Shown one piece after another: positions 48,276 to 57,710 of a stretch of DNA of 64,000 nucleotides. Origin of the DNA: Chloroflexota bacterium (GTDB taxonomy: Bacteria; Chloroflexota; Anaerolineae; Aggregatilineales; Phototrophicaceae); contig JAPPMO010000026.1 of assembly GCA_028873975.1 (NCBI GenBank), positions 62,001 to 126,000 of the forward strand. The letters are read 5' to 3'. Made by a program: the position numbers and the translations under genes. Below the pieces are notes generated by a model that saw only the letters and a list, made by a program, of their open reading frames with translations, did no database searches and was not told where the DNA came from. Position 1 is the first letter of the stretch, and the number at the start of each line of letters is the position of its first letter.

Positions 48276-51130
48276 CAGACTTCTTGCTCCAACAAATCGG
48301 ATGACCCCAAGGCGGCCAGGACCATTTCAACGGGATGCCTTGCCGCATAACCGGCGTCGTGGATCTGCGCGCGGCAAGACGTGCCGGGCGCGGCCACGAT
48401 GGCATCGGGGTTGTCGCGGATGATCGGCAACAGGCGGTCCTCGGCGATCTTCATGCTCAATTCATAGTGCTCGTAGCCGAAGCTGCCCGCCAAGCCGCAG
48501 CAGCCGGTATTCATCTCTTCGACCTCGGCGCCCGGGATGCTCCCCAGCAGCTTGAGCGAATCGGCCGTTCCCCAGAGCGCTTTCTGGTGGCAGTGCCCAT
48601 GCAATAATATCCGCGGCGATTCCGCCTGCCAAGCGAGGGTCTCGGCGCCCGGCGCCAGCTTCTCCGCGAAGAAGCTCTCGACGCTTTGGCAGCGCGCGGC
48701 CAGTGACTTCGCCGCCGCCTGCATGCCCGGATCCACTAGGGTCAAATAGTCATCGGTGAAGGCGCTGAGGCAGCTTGGTTCGATGAAAATATAAGGCGCG
48801 TCCGGATGCTGCCGGTACAAGCCGAGCACATTGGACCCCGCCATCGCTTTGGCATTGTCCAGCAAGCCCTTGCTGATAGCCGGTCGGCCGCAGCAGCCTT
48901 GCCCCGGCAAGCGCCGCGCGTTGACCCGCAGCCCGAGACGCCTCGCCAGTTCCATCACCGCTTCCCCAATTTCAGGATGGTTCCATTCGGTGAAGGTATC
49001 GACGATCAAGATGGCCTCCGGCCTATCATGCCGGGGATAAGACGCGGCGGAAAAAGGACGTGCGGCATATCGCGGCAAGGGGCGTTCAGCGGGCAATCCC
49101 AGAATCTCGGCGCCCAGCTTGCCGAGCGGATGATTGAGCAGGAAGTTGCTCAGCCCGGGCAACCGGCCGGCAAACTGATTGACGCGATGGATGTTGCCAA
49201 AAACCTTTGTCGAGAGTGGTATGCCACGCCTGTCGTGCCAGGCAGCCAGGAATTCCGATTTCAGTGTGGCGACATCGACAGCCGACGGACATTCGCTGGC
49301 GCAGGCTTTGCAGGACAAGCAGAGGTCAAAGACTTCTTTGAGCGCGGCATTGCCCAGGTCATCGGGCAGCGCGCCGCTGATGGCCGCGCGCAGGGCATTG
49401 GCGCGGCCCCGCGTAGAATGCGCCTCGTCGAGCGTCGCTTGATAGGAGGGGCACATCGTGCCGACGCCTTCCTTGCGGCAGACGCCCGCCCCATTGCACA
49501 TCTCGACGGCGCCGGCAAAGCCCTGGTCCGCCGACCAGTCATAACGGGTCTGCACATCGATCACCTGGTAATCGGGCGAGTAACGCAGCAACTCGGCGCT
49601 GTCCATGGGCGGGGAATCGATGATCTTGCCCGGGTTCATCATGTTCTGCGGATCAAAGGCCCGCTTGACCTGACGGAAGGCCTCCATTAGTTCCGCGCCG
49701 AAGAGATGCTCGCTGAACTCGCCGCGCACCAGGCCTTGACCGTGCTCGCCGGTGATGCTGCCCTGATATTTCTTGACCGTGGTCGCCACCGCATCGGCGA
49801 TATTGCGATACTGATCGCGCCCCTTGAGCGTTCGCAAGTCAATCAGCGGGCGAATGTGCAGGCAGCCGGCGCTGGCGTGGGCATAGATGGCGTAGCTGGT
49901 ATCGTTGTCGTAGATGATGCGCTCGACATCGGAAATGTAATCGGCCAAGCTCTCCACCGGCACGGCGGCATCCTCAACAAAGGATATCGGTTTGGCGGCG
50001 CTCCGTTCGCTCATCATCAAGCCGAGTCCGGCTTTGCGCACGGTCCATACATCGTTCTGCTGTCCGGGACTTTCCGCGACCGTGACCGCCCCGCGATAAG
50101 CCAGCCGCGTCAAATGCGCTTTCAAATCGGCGATCTTCGCGCCAAGCTCGCTCTCGCTGCCGACGAACTCCACGACCAGGATCGCCGCAGGATCGCCCTC
50201 GACAAAGGTCAAGCGATCACGATAGCCAGCGGCGGCTCGCGTCTTGTCCAGCAGGAATTTGTCCATCAACTCGATGGCGCTCGGTTCCAACTCAAGGATG
50301 CGCGGCGTCGCTTCCAGAGACGCGCGCAAGCTGTCAAAGTGAACCAGCGCCAAGCGCTTGTTTTCGATCTTCGGGGATTCGACCAGGCGCAATTCGGCGC
50401 GAACGACCGTCGCCAGCGTTCCCTCCGAGCCGCAAAGCAGCCAGTTGAGATCCACATCGGCCGGGTCAATCTTGTCCAGCGCGTAACCGGCGACGGTGCG
50501 CCAGGTCCGCGGGTAGCGCGCCGCGATCCGCGCGCTGTGCTCGGCTGCCAGATCGCCCACTGTGGACCTGATGCGATTGAGGGCGTCGGTCGATGCGTCC
50601 AGCCAGACCAGATCGCCATTCGCCAGCGCAACCTGCAGCCGGGAAACATGATCGGCGGTCATGCCATAGCGGATGCTATGCGCGCCGGTGGCGTTGTTGC
50701 CGATGACCCCGCCGATGGCGGCGCGTTCGGCGCTGGCCGGGTCGGGACCGAACATCAAGCCCATAGGCGCCAGTTGCGCGTTGAGATTCCCGAGGATTAA
50801 ACCCGGTTCGACATCGACCGTCCGCGCCTCGGCATTGACCGAACGGACACGGCGCATGTGCCGCGTGAAATCCATGATGATCGCTTCGCCGACGGCTTGC
50901 CCGGCCAAGGCGCTGCCCCCGCCCCGCGGCAACACCGGCACGTTATATTTGCGCGCCGTCTCGTGCACGGCGACCACATCGTCGGCATCGCGCGGGAAGG
51001 TCACCGCCAGCGGCATGACCTGGTAATTGCTGGCATCGGTGCTGTAGAGGACGCGGGTCATCTGGTCGGCGGCGGCCTGTTCGGGTCCCAGGCGGGATCG
51101 CAGGTCGTGGAGTAGGTCGTGAATTGGCAT
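48275..51130 (-). CDS. FAD-linked oxidase / Fe-S oxidoreductase (D-lactate or glycolate dehydrogenase type)
   Basis: 951 aa fusion. Residues about 30-200: FAD-binding PCMH domain (VLPRGGGSALAGQAVGEAII, IGGVIGNNATGAHSIRYGMT). Residues about 250-530: oxidase C-terminal domain ending in HGQGLVRGEF and FDPQNMMNPGKI. Residues about 570-660: two 4Fe-4S clusters (CNGAGVCRKE, CLSCKACASECP). Residues about 720-930: two CCG domains (GQGCCGRP, NTGCCGLAGSFG) as in GlpC/heterodisulfide reductase-type subunits. It oxidises a 2-hydroxy acid and passes electrons to the quinone pool. Leaderless start likely. Confidence 0.92.
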   Translation of the reverse strand: MPIHDLLHDLRSRLGPEQAAADQMTRVLYSTDASNYQVMPLAVTFPRDADDVVAVHETARKYNVPVLPRGGGSALAGQAVGEAIIMDFTRHMRRVRSVNAEARTVDVEPGLILGNLNAQLAPMGLMFGPDPASAERAAIGGVIGNNATGAHSIRYGMTADHVSRLQVALANGDLVWLDASTDALNRIRSTVGDLAAEHSARIAARYPRTWRTVAGYALDKIDPADVDLNWLLCGSEGTLATVVRAELRLVESPKIENKRLALVHFDSLRASLEATPRILELEPSAIELMDKFLLDKTRAAAGYRDRLTFVEGDPAAILVVEFVGSESELGAKIADLKAHLTRLAYRGAVTVAESPGQQNDVWTVRKAGLGLMMSERSAAKPISFVEDAAVPVESLADYISDVERIIYDNDTSYAIYAHASAGCLHIRPLIDLRTLKGRDQYRNIADAVATTVKKYQGSITGEHGQGLVRGEFSEHLFGAELMEAFRQVKRAFDPQNMMNPGKIIDSPPMDSAELLRYSPDYQVIDVQTRYDWSADQGFAGAVEMCNGAGVCRKEGVGTMCPSYQATLDEAHSTRGRANALRAAISGALPDDLGNAALKEVFDLCLSCKACASECPSAVDVATLKSEFLAAWHDRRGIPLSTKVFGNIHRVNQFAGRLPGLSNFLLNHPLGKLGAEILGLPAERPLPRYAARPFSAASYPRHDRPEAILIVDTFTEWNHPEIGEAVMELARRLGLRVNARRLPGQGCCGRPAISKGLLDNAKAMAGSNVLGLYRQHPDAPYIFIEPSCLSAFTDDYLTLVDPGMQAAAKSLAARCQSVESFFAEKLAPGAETLAWQAESPRILLHGHCHQKALWGTADSLKLLGSIPGAEVEEMNTGCCGLAGSFGYEHYELSMKIAEDRLLPIIRDNPDAIVAAPGTSCRAQIHDAGYAARHPVEMVLAALGSSDLLEQEV

Positions 51131-51136
51131 GGTGGG

Positions 51137-51142
51137 ATTGTA
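51137..51142 (-). promoter_or_regulatory. -10 box placing the start of transcription at the ATG
   Basis: TACAAT on the minus strand ends 6 nt before the ATG at 51130; no ribosome site is present. It matches the leaderless layout seen at 5948, 33227 and 62791. Confidence 0.5.
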
Positions 51143-51164
51143 GCGGATATGACGGAATTAACCA

Positions 51165-51480
51165 CAGCCGCTCGGCGGCAGCGATTTTGGGCTACCGCGC
51201 TCACACAAAATAATAAACCTGCTCGGCTACCGCAATTCACGGTTTATTAAATAAGAGTACACCGAGGTCACCGAGAATAATTCTAAAGTATTGTTGCCCG
51301 CCACGTTCAAAGTAAGTGCAAGCAAGTAATGAGAATCAAAAACAGGCACAAACTGCAAGGGCGTTTGACGGTCAGTGTCGGCGGTCAGTGTCTACGCGAC
51401 CCGCCGAAACGCCCGCAAAATATATGCCTCTGTTGGTTTTTCTCTGCGCGCTTTGTGTCTTTGTGGTTGGTCATGCTTTC
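51165..51480. repeat. Degraded composite repeat (B, A and C)
   Basis: The 415-bp gap 51131-51545 holds a segment (51165-51225) like 34728-34790, then ACCGAG-type 9-mers (51260-51276), a double repeat C (GACGGTCAGTGTC, GGTCAGTGTCTACGCGACC; 51366-51402), and the CTTTGTG-type right array (51445-51470). No intact terminal repeats. Confidence 0.6.
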
Positions 51481-51545
51481 GACCGGGCAAAAATCTCTTG
51501 GCTTGCCGATAATCTGAAATACACCCCTTGCCAGACGCAGCCAAA

Positions 51546-52454
51546 TCACAGTCCCGACAAATCCACCCGCAACGCCCGCAACTGCGCAATGCAAGCGCGA
51601 ACCGTCTCGTCAGACGCCGAAATCATGGGCGCGCGAACCCCGCCAACAGGCAAGCCCCGATGCCGCATAATGCCCTTGACCACCGTCAGCCAGCCGCCGC
51701 CCCCAACCACATCGCTGACGGCATTGAGCTGCTTCTGCAGCTTTTGCGCCGCCTCTAGGTCGCCAGCATGGAAGGCGTCGTGAACGCCCGCCACGATCTC
51801 CGGCACGTAATTGCTGCTTCCGGACACACTGCAATCGAGCCCCATCGACAAGCCGGCCAGGATCAAACTGTCAGGACCGATGGCGGTATTAAAGCGCCCG
51901 TCCTTGAGCTGGTTGACAGCGAACATCGCCAGCAGATCGCCGCTGCTGTCCTTGAGGCCGACAGCGTTTTCATAATCGCGCGCCAGCCGCGTCACCAGCC
52001 CCGCCGTCAAATTGTTGCCGGCGAATTTGGGCAGGTTGTAAAAGTAGACGGGGAAATCCGGCACAGCTTCCAGCACCGACCGGTAATGGGCTTCCAGCGC
52101 CGCTTCGCTGTGCTGGAAGTACCAGGGCGTGATGACCGAAGCGGCGTCGGCGCCAATCGCCCGCGCGTGGCGCGTCAAATCCAGGGTGTCGCGGGTGTTG
52201 ATGGCGCCGGTGTGGATGATGACGGGCTTGCGCCCGTCCACGGCCGCCACCGTCGCTACGGCGATGGTCTTGCGTTCGTCGAGGGAAAAGAACGGACCCT
52301 GGCCCGTCGTGCCCAGCGGATAAACGCCGACGACGCCGCGGTCGATCAGGAAGTCGACCATGGGCTTGATGACGTCGGGATTGATGTCGCCATTGTCCTT
52401 GAGCGGCGTCACGGTCGGGCAGACCACGCCCCGCTTGATGGGTGTGAAATTCAT
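51546..52454 (-). CDS. Dihydrodipicolinate synthase-family aldolase
   Basis: 302 aa TIM barrel of the DapA/NAL/KDG-aldolase superfamily. Schiff-base Lys in VGLKDSSGD (about 167), Tyr in FPVYFYNLPKF (about 138), and the GTTGQGPF loop (G-T-T-G-x-G in place of DapA's GTTGES), which differs from true DapA and suggests a keto-acid sugar lyase (KDG, N-acetylneuraminate or similar). It lies near a sugar ABC importer, which fits sugar-acid catabolism. Two relics of its 5' end lie at 53537 and 57727. Confidence 0.9.
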   Translation of the reverse strand: MNFTPIKRGVVCPTVTPLKDNGDINPDVIKPMVDFLIDRGVVGVYPLGTTGQGPFFSLDERKTIAVATVAAVDGRKPVIIHTGAINTRDTLDLTRHARAIGADAASVITPWYFQHSEAALEAHYRSVLEAVPDFPVYFYNLPKFAGNNLTAGLVTRLARDYENAVGLKDSSGDLLAMFAVNQLKDGRFNTAIGPDSLILAGLSMGLDCSVSGSSNYVPEIVAGVHDAFHAGDLEAAQKLQKQLNAVSDVVGGGGWLTVVKGIMRHRGLPVGGVRAPMISASDETVRACIAQLRALRVDLSGL

Positions 52455-52640
52455 GCGCCGGTTCTCTTTTTAAGTCACGCGCTGGTGATGAATGATATGA
52501 TTATAGTGCGGTTGCGGGGGGAATGGCAGGGAAGAGTTGGGGCTAGACTGTGCGGAGTCAACAACAGCGCAGATCTATGCGGCAATCCCGATTTACCGTG
52601 ATTGTAGTTGGAACTGTCCTAGGGTATTGAATAGTGGGCG

Positions 52641-53093
52641 CTAGCTTTGCGCCGACTCGCCGCTTTCCGGCTCGGCAGCGGGTTCTGGAACCGGCGGTTC
52701 TACGCCGCGGCGGGGCGGATAGATGCCCATGCGACCTTCAATGTTGGCCAGCCTCTCGCGTATATCTATCAGATGCAAAGTCATGTCATAAGCGCGAGAG
52801 TCATTCTTGCGGTCAAGCTGATCGAATTTGGCGTCATGGGCAATGAGTCTGGCTTCAATTTGGTCAAACCTGGCGTCATGTGCCGCGAATCTGGCGTCCA
52901 CCGCTTCAAATTTGGCATCAATATAACGGTAGATTTCTTTGTTATTGTCGTCTAAGGCGTCTCGCAATTCCTTGCGCTGTTCAATCCTCGACTGGATTAT
53001 CCAGTAGCGCAATATCAGCGGAATGACGACCAGCAGCAAGACATCGGAAATGCCAGCAGTATTCAGCTCTCTAAGCAACCCGGGAATATCCAT
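52641..53093 (-). CDS. Membrane-anchored heptad-repeat coiled-coil protein, copy A
   Basis: 150 aa from ATG 53093 (a TTG at 53108 would add 5). One N-terminal membrane helix (DVLLLVVIPLILRYWIIQ), a helix (EQRKELRDALDDNNKEIYRY), then exact heptads DARFAAH-DARFDQI-EARLIAH-DAKFDQL, a second helix (YDMTLHLIDIRERLANIEG) and a Pro/Glu tail. The DNA of the heptad part is a 21-bp tandem repeat. It is one of two near-identical copies on either side of the sugar ABC genes; this one has one heptad fewer. Function unknown. Confidence 0.8.
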   Translation of the reverse strand: MDIPGLLRELNTAGISDVLLLVVIPLILRYWIIQSRIEQRKELRDALDDNNKEIYRYIDAKFEAVDARFAAHDARFDQIEARLIAHDAKFDQLDRKNDSRAYDMTLHLIDIRERLANIEGRMGIYPPRRGVEPPVPEPAAEPESGESAQS

Positions 53094-53179
53094 CAGTCGC
53101 TTTCCCAAGACAAACTGCGTTCATTGCCTGAGTATGCCATCACTGCGCGGCAATTTGCCAATTGGAAGGCGAATGGCGA

Positions 53180-53435
53180 CAGGGCAATTGCATCAAACTG
53201 TTTTTTCACCACAGAGGCACCGAGGACACAGAGTTTAAGTTTTTTCAGGGCAGAACTTCTCTGGAATGACGTACAAGTGGGTGAAATTGCTTGTCTCGGA
53301 ATCCAAAATTGAAGTGAAATTCCACGTTTCCCAAGAAATGAAAGATTTTTCTCTGTGCTCTCTGCGTCTCTGTGGTTATATTTAAGTTTGTATTGTCTTC
53401 ATTGTAGTGCATGTTATTTTGATGCGATTGCCCTG
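53180..53435. repeat. MITE-like repeat A, copy 5, with an empty-site relative
   Basis: 256-bp element with 18-bp inverted ends (53180-53197; 53418-53435; 17 of 18 match; CAGGGCAATTGCATCAAA at the left). Two 9-mer arrays (53208-53233; 53352-53374). Flanking DNA exists without it next to the other coiled-coil copy (57690-57720), so this is a real insertion. The inserted stretch there is about 350 bp (about 53166-53514), larger than the element. Confidence 0.82.
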
Positions 53436-53536
53436 CGAAAGGCGACGAGTTTAGTACCATCAAGAGAATCTTAGCTATCGCCATCGCCGGGCGCTGAGGT
53501 TGCATGGTTCGCAGGTTGATGACGCCTATTCCAAAA

Positions 53537-53588
53537 GAGCGGCGTCGTGGTCGGGCAGACCGCCTCGCTTGATGGGTGTGAAATACAT
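53537..53588 (-). pseudogene. Relic of the aldolase 5' end, copy 1
   Basis: About 52 bp nearly the same as the first codons of the aldolase gene (52403-52454): reading MYFTPIKRGGLPDHDAAL here against MNFTPIKRGVVCPTVTPL there. The frame is disrupted and stops at once. It marks an old duplication or rearrangement boundary. Confidence 0.8.
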
Positions 53589-53722
53589 GGGTTTCGTCTT
53601 CGCTAGGCGGTCACAAGGCCATCGGTCACCTGGCGCAGATTGACATACCCAAATCTCAGCGGCCGACCTATTATAATTCTTCCAGGCCGGTATCGCAGGT
53701 TCGACATTTGAAATTGTCTCGT

Positions 53723-53752
53723 TTGTAGTTCTGCCGACAGATACGATATAAT
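53723..53752 (+). promoter_or_regulatory. Promoter of the sugar ABC operon
   Basis: TTGTAG (53723-53728), 18-bp spacer, TATAAT (53747-53752). It leaves a long 5' leader (about 210 nt) that contains a small hairpin GGATCA-CCTGT-TGATCC (53866-53882) before AAGGAGAG and the ATG. No T-run, so not an attenuator; the leader's role is unknown. Confidence 0.6.
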
Positions 53753-53970
53753 TACGTGGAACGAACCGCGTGTTCTCTGAGCTTCTCCTTGGCAACGGCC
53801 CTTACGTGCGATCTGTCAAACATCGTTCTCGCGTCGTTCAATCAAGCGAATCAGCGAAGGATCACCTGTTGATCCAAGTCTTAATGAGAGGAAGGAAGGC
53901 CTATAAGCGCTGTCTTTGAAGGTTAGTTCCGAAAAGCAATCTATCTTGGCTTACCAACTAAGGAGAGAAC

Positions 53971-55281
53971 ATGATGTTAAATGGATCCATAAAGATACGC
54001 GCAATCGCACTGCTATGCGCGTTTCTGCTATTGATTGGCGGCGCGGCGGCGCAAGACGTCATCACGCTGCAGTTCTACTATCCTGTCGGCGTCGCGGGAC
54101 CGCTGGCGCAGGCTATTGATGGCTATGTGGCTGAATTCAATGCCCTCAGCGAGGACATACAAGTTGAGCCGATCTTCACCGGCAACTACGTGGAAAATAT
54201 GGCTCGCGCGCAAGCGGGCATCTTGTCCGGCCAACCGCCGGACGTCGCGATCCTGCTCTCCACAGATCTCTACACCCTGGTCGACATGGAGGGTGTCATT
54301 CCCTTGGACGATTACATCGCCTCCGAGGACGGATTGGATATCGACGACTTCTTCGACGCCTTCATGTCTAATTCGACTTCCGCTGGTCAAGTCTGGGGTA
54401 TACCCTGGCAGCGTTCAACGCCGATTCTCTATTACAACAAGGACGCTTTCGCCGAGGTAGGGCTGGACCCGGAATCGCCGCCAGCGACTTGGGAAGAGTT
54501 GGTGGAATTCGGCAAGCAACTGGTCGTGAGCGATGGCGACAATGTGACGCGCTGGGGCGTGGAAATCCCGACTTCGTTCTGGATTTACGCAAATTTTGCC
54601 ATTCAGGCGGGTCAGCATATCGGTTCGGTTGAGGACGATCCCTGTGGCGTATATCTGGATACGCCGGAAGCCATAGAAGCGCTGTCATTCCTGCGCAGCC
54701 TGCAAGTTGAGCACGGCATCATGCCCGATGGCGTCAACCAATGGGGCGTAGCGCCGGCTGACTTCATCGCCGGGGCAACAGCGATGATCTATCACTCCAC
54801 CGGCAGTCTCAGCTCGCTGCTCAACGACGTACCTTTCGAGCTTGGCACCGGCTTCATGCCCGGCGGACCCGCCGGCTACGGCGCCAACGTCGGTGGCGGC
54901 AATTTCTACATCATGGCGGACATCGGGCAAGAGCGGCAGGACGCGGCTTGGAAATTCATCAACTGGATGGTGCGCCCCGAGCAGATCGGACAGTGGGGTA
55001 TCGATAGCGGCTATGTCGCGCCGCGCAACGCCGCCTGGGAGACAGACCCCTTGATGAGCTACGCCGCGGACGTGCCGCAGGCTTCGACCGCGCGTATGCA
55101 GCTTGAATACGCGGTCAAAGAGTTCCCAGCTACGCTCGCCGGTCCGGAAATGGCGGTCATCACAACACAAGCCGTTGAAGCGGTCTATACCGGCCAGTCT
55201 ACGCCCGAAGAGGCGTTAAGGGTGGCGCAAGAGCGTTCCGACGAACTCTTGGTCCAGGCTGGTTGTGATCTGGGCGGCTAG
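53971..55281 (+). CDS. Sugar ABC transporter substrate-binding protein (UgpB-like)
   Basis: 436 aa; AAGGAGAG precedes the ATG. Signal peptide (IAIALLCAFLLLIGGAAAQ-like), then a family 1 solute-binding fold: ITLQFYYPVGVAGPLAQAID, WGIPWQRSTPILYYNKDAF, WEELVEFGKQLV, and AAWKFINWMVRPEQI near the C-terminus. The FYYPVGV start resembles glycerol-3-phosphate or oligosaccharide binders. No lipobox. First gene of a three-gene operon; ligand not determinable. Confidence 0.93.
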   Translation: MMLNGSIKIRAIALLCAFLLLIGGAAAQDVITLQFYYPVGVAGPLAQAIDGYVAEFNALSEDIQVEPIFTGNYVENMARAQAGILSGQPPDVAILLSTDLYTLVDMEGVIPLDDYIASEDGLDIDDFFDAFMSNSTSAGQVWGIPWQRSTPILYYNKDAFAEVGLDPESPPATWEELVEFGKQLVVSDGDNVTRWGVEIPTSFWIYANFAIQAGQHIGSVEDDPCGVYLDTPEAIEALSFLRSLQVEHGIMPDGVNQWGVAPADFIAGATAMIYHSTGSLSSLLNDVPFELGTGFMPGGPAGYGANVGGGNFYIMADIGQERQDAAWKFINWMVRPEQIGQWGIDSGYVAPRNAAWETDPLMSYAADVPQASTARMQLEYAVKEFPATLAGPEMAVITTQAVEAVYTGQSTPEEALRVAQERSDELLVQAGCDLGG

Positions 55282-55297
55282 TCAGTAAAATAGCCGT

Positions 55298-56239
55298 ATG
55301 AAGCAGCCGGAATCAAGTCAGACAAATACCGGGGGACGAGTTCAAGCAGCTCGTGCCCCCGCTTTCACAATCAACCTGAGCGGTCGCGGTCCGATCGCTT
55401 ATCTTTTTTTGTTGCCTTCGCTGGTGTTTCTGGCGCTCTTCACGCTCTGGCCCATAATCTCTGTCATCTGGACCAGCTTTCACACGCGGCGGGGACGATC
55501 CGAGGTCTTCGTCGGCTTGCAAAACTACGAGCGCGTCCTATCCGACCCCATCAGCCAGCAAGTCATCAAAAACACCATCGGCTATGTCACGATTGGTCTG
55601 ATCTTGTCCGTCATCGGCGGACTTTTGCTGGCGATCTTGATGAACCAGGGTCTAAGAAATATCGGCTTTTTCCGCTTCCCCTTTCTGGCGACCATCGCCC
55701 TGCCCATGGTCAGCGTCGCTTCGATCTGGCTGTTCTTGTATAGCCCACGGGTCGGGTTGTTTAACGAAATCCTCGGCGGCTTGGGATTGCCGCGCTCGAA
55801 CTGGTTAAGCGACCGTGAACTGGCGCTGCCCGGCTTGTTTATGGTCTATATGTGGAAGCAGCTTGGTTACTTCGCGCTCTTTTATCTGGCGGCTCTCCAA
55901 TCATTGCCCAATGACGTGCTGGAGGCGGCAATCCTGGACGGCACCGCCTTTTGGCAGAAGCTGCGCCATATTATCTGGCCCCTCGTTTCTCCCACGACTT
56001 ATTTTGTCGCGACGATCGCCGTCTTGAACTCGCTGCAACAGGTCGATCATATCTTTGTCTTGACCGAGGGCGGACCCAACAATGCCAGCAATCTGTCTTT
56101 ATATTACGTTTATCAACAGGGCTTCAAGTGGTTCAAAACCGGCATCGCATCGGCCATGACGGTCTTCTTGCTGGCGGTGCTGCTGACGATGGCGATGCTG
56201 CAATTCGTTTACCTGGAGCGCCGTGTGCATTATGAATGA
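55298..56239 (+). CDS. Sugar ABC transporter permease (UgpA/MalF type)
   Basis: 313 aa, six membrane helices. EAA motif as LPNDVLEAAILDGTAFWQKL at about 204-224, contacting the ATPase. The N-terminal tail is polar and precedes IAYLFLLPSLVFLALFTLWP. It starts 16 bp after the binding-protein stop; TAAAAT (55286-55291) ends 6 nt before its ATG, so an internal leaderless start is possible besides operon readthrough. Confidence 0.93.
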   Translation: MKQPESSQTNTGGRVQAARAPAFTINLSGRGPIAYLFLLPSLVFLALFTLWPIISVIWTSFHTRRGRSEVFVGLQNYERVLSDPISQQVIKNTIGYVTIGLILSVIGGLLLAILMNQGLRNIGFFRFPFLATIALPMVSVASIWLFLYSPRVGLFNEILGGLGLPRSNWLSDRELALPGLFMVYMWKQLGYFALFYLAALQSLPNDVLEAAILDGTAFWQKLRHIIWPLVSPTTYFVATIAVLNSLQQVDHIFVLTEGGPNNASNLSLYYVYQQGFKWFKTGIASAMTVFLLAVLLTMAMLQFVYLERRVHYE

Positions 56240-56263
56240 GCAAGGTCCGAGATTGATAATCCC

Positions 56264-57097
56264 ATGACCGCGCGAAAAAACAAGTGGCGCGAGACTCTGC
56301 CCATCGTGGCGCTGGCGCTCTTCGGACTGGTCTGGATGGTGCCGCTGATCTGGACGCTGCTGACCGCCTTTGTGCCAACTACGCAACTGTTGAACGGGTC
56401 CCCGCTGGTCTGGCTGCAAAGCCTGCATCTTGGGGCTTTCGCCGAAGCCTGGGAGGTCGCGCCTTTCCCGCGCTTTTATCTCAATACCATCATCTGGGTA
56501 TTCGGCCTGCTGGCCATCCAGTTGGTCACCGTCTCCCTGGCCGGTTTCGCCCTGGCGCGCATGGACTTCCGCGGCAAGGACCAAATATTTTTCCTGTTCC
56601 TGACGCAATTGATGGTGCCCGGCACAGTGCTCATCCTGCCCAATTACCAGACCCTGGTCCGGCTGGGCTGGCTGGATTCCTACCAGGGTTTGATGGCGCC
56701 CTACATCGCCTCGGCTTTTGGCACCTTCTTGATGCGCCAGGCTTTCAAGCAAGTGCCCAAAGAACTGGAAGAAGCGGCGCGCAGCGATGGCGCCAACTGG
56801 CTGCAAGTGCTGTGGCATGTCTTCCTGCCCGTCACTCGCGCTCCTTTGCTGGCTTTCAGCATCGTGTCGATCACCTATCACTGGAACGAGTTCCTCTGGC
56901 CGTTGCTGATCACGAGCAGCGTCGAGACCCGTCCGCTGACGGTGGGACTGGCTCTGCTGGTGCAATCCTCGGAGATCGGCGCGCAGTGGGATCTGCTGGG
57001 GGCGGGCACCTTGATCGTGGCTGTGCCGATCCTCGTGCTGATCGCGCTGGTGCAGAAGCAGTTTACAAACAGTTTCTTGAGTTCTGGGATAAAGTAG
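56264..57097 (+). CDS. Sugar ABC transporter permease (UgpE/MalG type)
   Basis: 277 aa, six membrane helices. EAA motif KELEEAARSDGANWLQVLWH at about 165-184. The C-terminus PILVLIALVQKQFTNSFLSS is the usual MalG-type ending. Partner of the permease upstream, 24 bp away. No ATPase gene follows, so the importer must use a shared MsmX/UgpC-type ATPase from elsewhere. Confidence 0.93.
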   Translation: MTARKNKWRETLPIVALALFGLVWMVPLIWTLLTAFVPTTQLLNGSPLVWLQSLHLGAFAEAWEVAPFPRFYLNTIIWVFGLLAIQLVTVSLAGFALARMDFRGKDQIFFLFLTQLMVPGTVLILPNYQTLVRLGWLDSYQGLMAPYIASAFGTFLMRQAFKQVPKELEEAARSDGANWLQVLWHVFLPVTRAPLLAFSIVSITYHWNEFLWPLLITSSVETRPLTVGLALLVQSSEIGAQWDLLGAGTLIVAVPILVLIALVQKQFTNSFLSSGIK

Positions 57098-57160
57098 GGT
57101 GTGGGGTCGCGGTCGGGTAGATGACGCCGCCTTTGAAGGGTTGGCGAGGCATCATAAGCG

Positions 57161-57634
57161 CTAGCTTTGAGCGGGCTCGTTGCTTTCCGGCTCGGGAGCG
57201 GGTTCTGGAACCGGCGGTTCTACGCCGCGGCGTGGCGGATAGATGCCCATGCGACCTTCAATGTTGGCCAGCCTCTCGCGTATATCTATCAGATGCAAAG
57301 TCATGTCATAAGCGCGGGAATCATTCTTGCGGTCAAGCTGGTCAAATTTGGCGTCGTGGGCAGTGAGTCTGGCTTCAATTTGCTCGAATCGGGCGTCAAT
57401 TTGGTCAAACCTGGAATCATGTGCCGCGAATCTGGCATCCACCGCTTCAAATTTGGTATCAATATAGCGGTAGATTTCTTTGTTGTTGTCGTCCAATGCA
57501 TCGCGCATTTCCTGGCGCATTTCAACTCTAGACTGCAATATCATATAGCGCATGACCAGCGGCAGGACGACCAGCAAGACAACGCTGTCCAATCCGGAGT
57601 CAGACAACTCTCTAACCAGACCGAGTACATCCAT
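57161..57634 (-). CDS. Membrane-anchored heptad-repeat coiled-coil protein, copy B
   Basis: 157 aa from ATG 57634. Same plan as copy A at 52641: membrane helix (VVLLVVLPLVMRYMILQ), then heptads DARFAAH-DSRFDQI-DARFEQI-EARLTAH-DAKFDQL, YDMTLHLIDIRERLANIEG and the Pro/Glu tail. It has exactly one more heptad (21 bp) than copy A. High DNA identity extends past the gene on both sides, so the duplication is recent. Confidence 0.8.
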   Translation of the reverse strand: MDVLGLVRELSDSGLDSVVLLVVLPLVMRYMILQSRVEMRQEMRDALDDNNKEIYRYIDTKFEAVDARFAAHDSRFDQIDARFEQIEARLTAHDAKFDQLDRKNDSRAYDMTLHLIDIRERLANIEGRMGIYPPRRGVEPPVPEPAPEPESNEPAQS

Positions 57635-57710
57635 CAGGCGCTTCCCCAAGACGAACTGCGTTCATTGCCTGAGTATACCATCATTGCGCGGCTAATTGCC
57701 AATTCGGGTT

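Noticed and set aside
53526..53795. 89-codon minus-strand frame as a gene
   Set aside because: Only its last 20 residues are recognisable, as a relic of the aldolase start; the rest is non-coding.
53866..53882. GGATCA/TGATCC hairpin as a terminator or riboswitch in the sugar operon leader
   Set aside because: Only 6 bp, no T-run and no second structure; kept only as a remark.
56284..57120. 278-codon frame overlapping the second sugar permease
   Set aside because: Frame +1 shadow of the permease, which has clear EAA motif and membrane helices.
57121..57366. 81-codon plus-strand frame at the end of the sugar operon
   Set aside because: Mostly the antisense of the coiled-coil gene copy B; the same shadow occurs at copy A (52634-52846).
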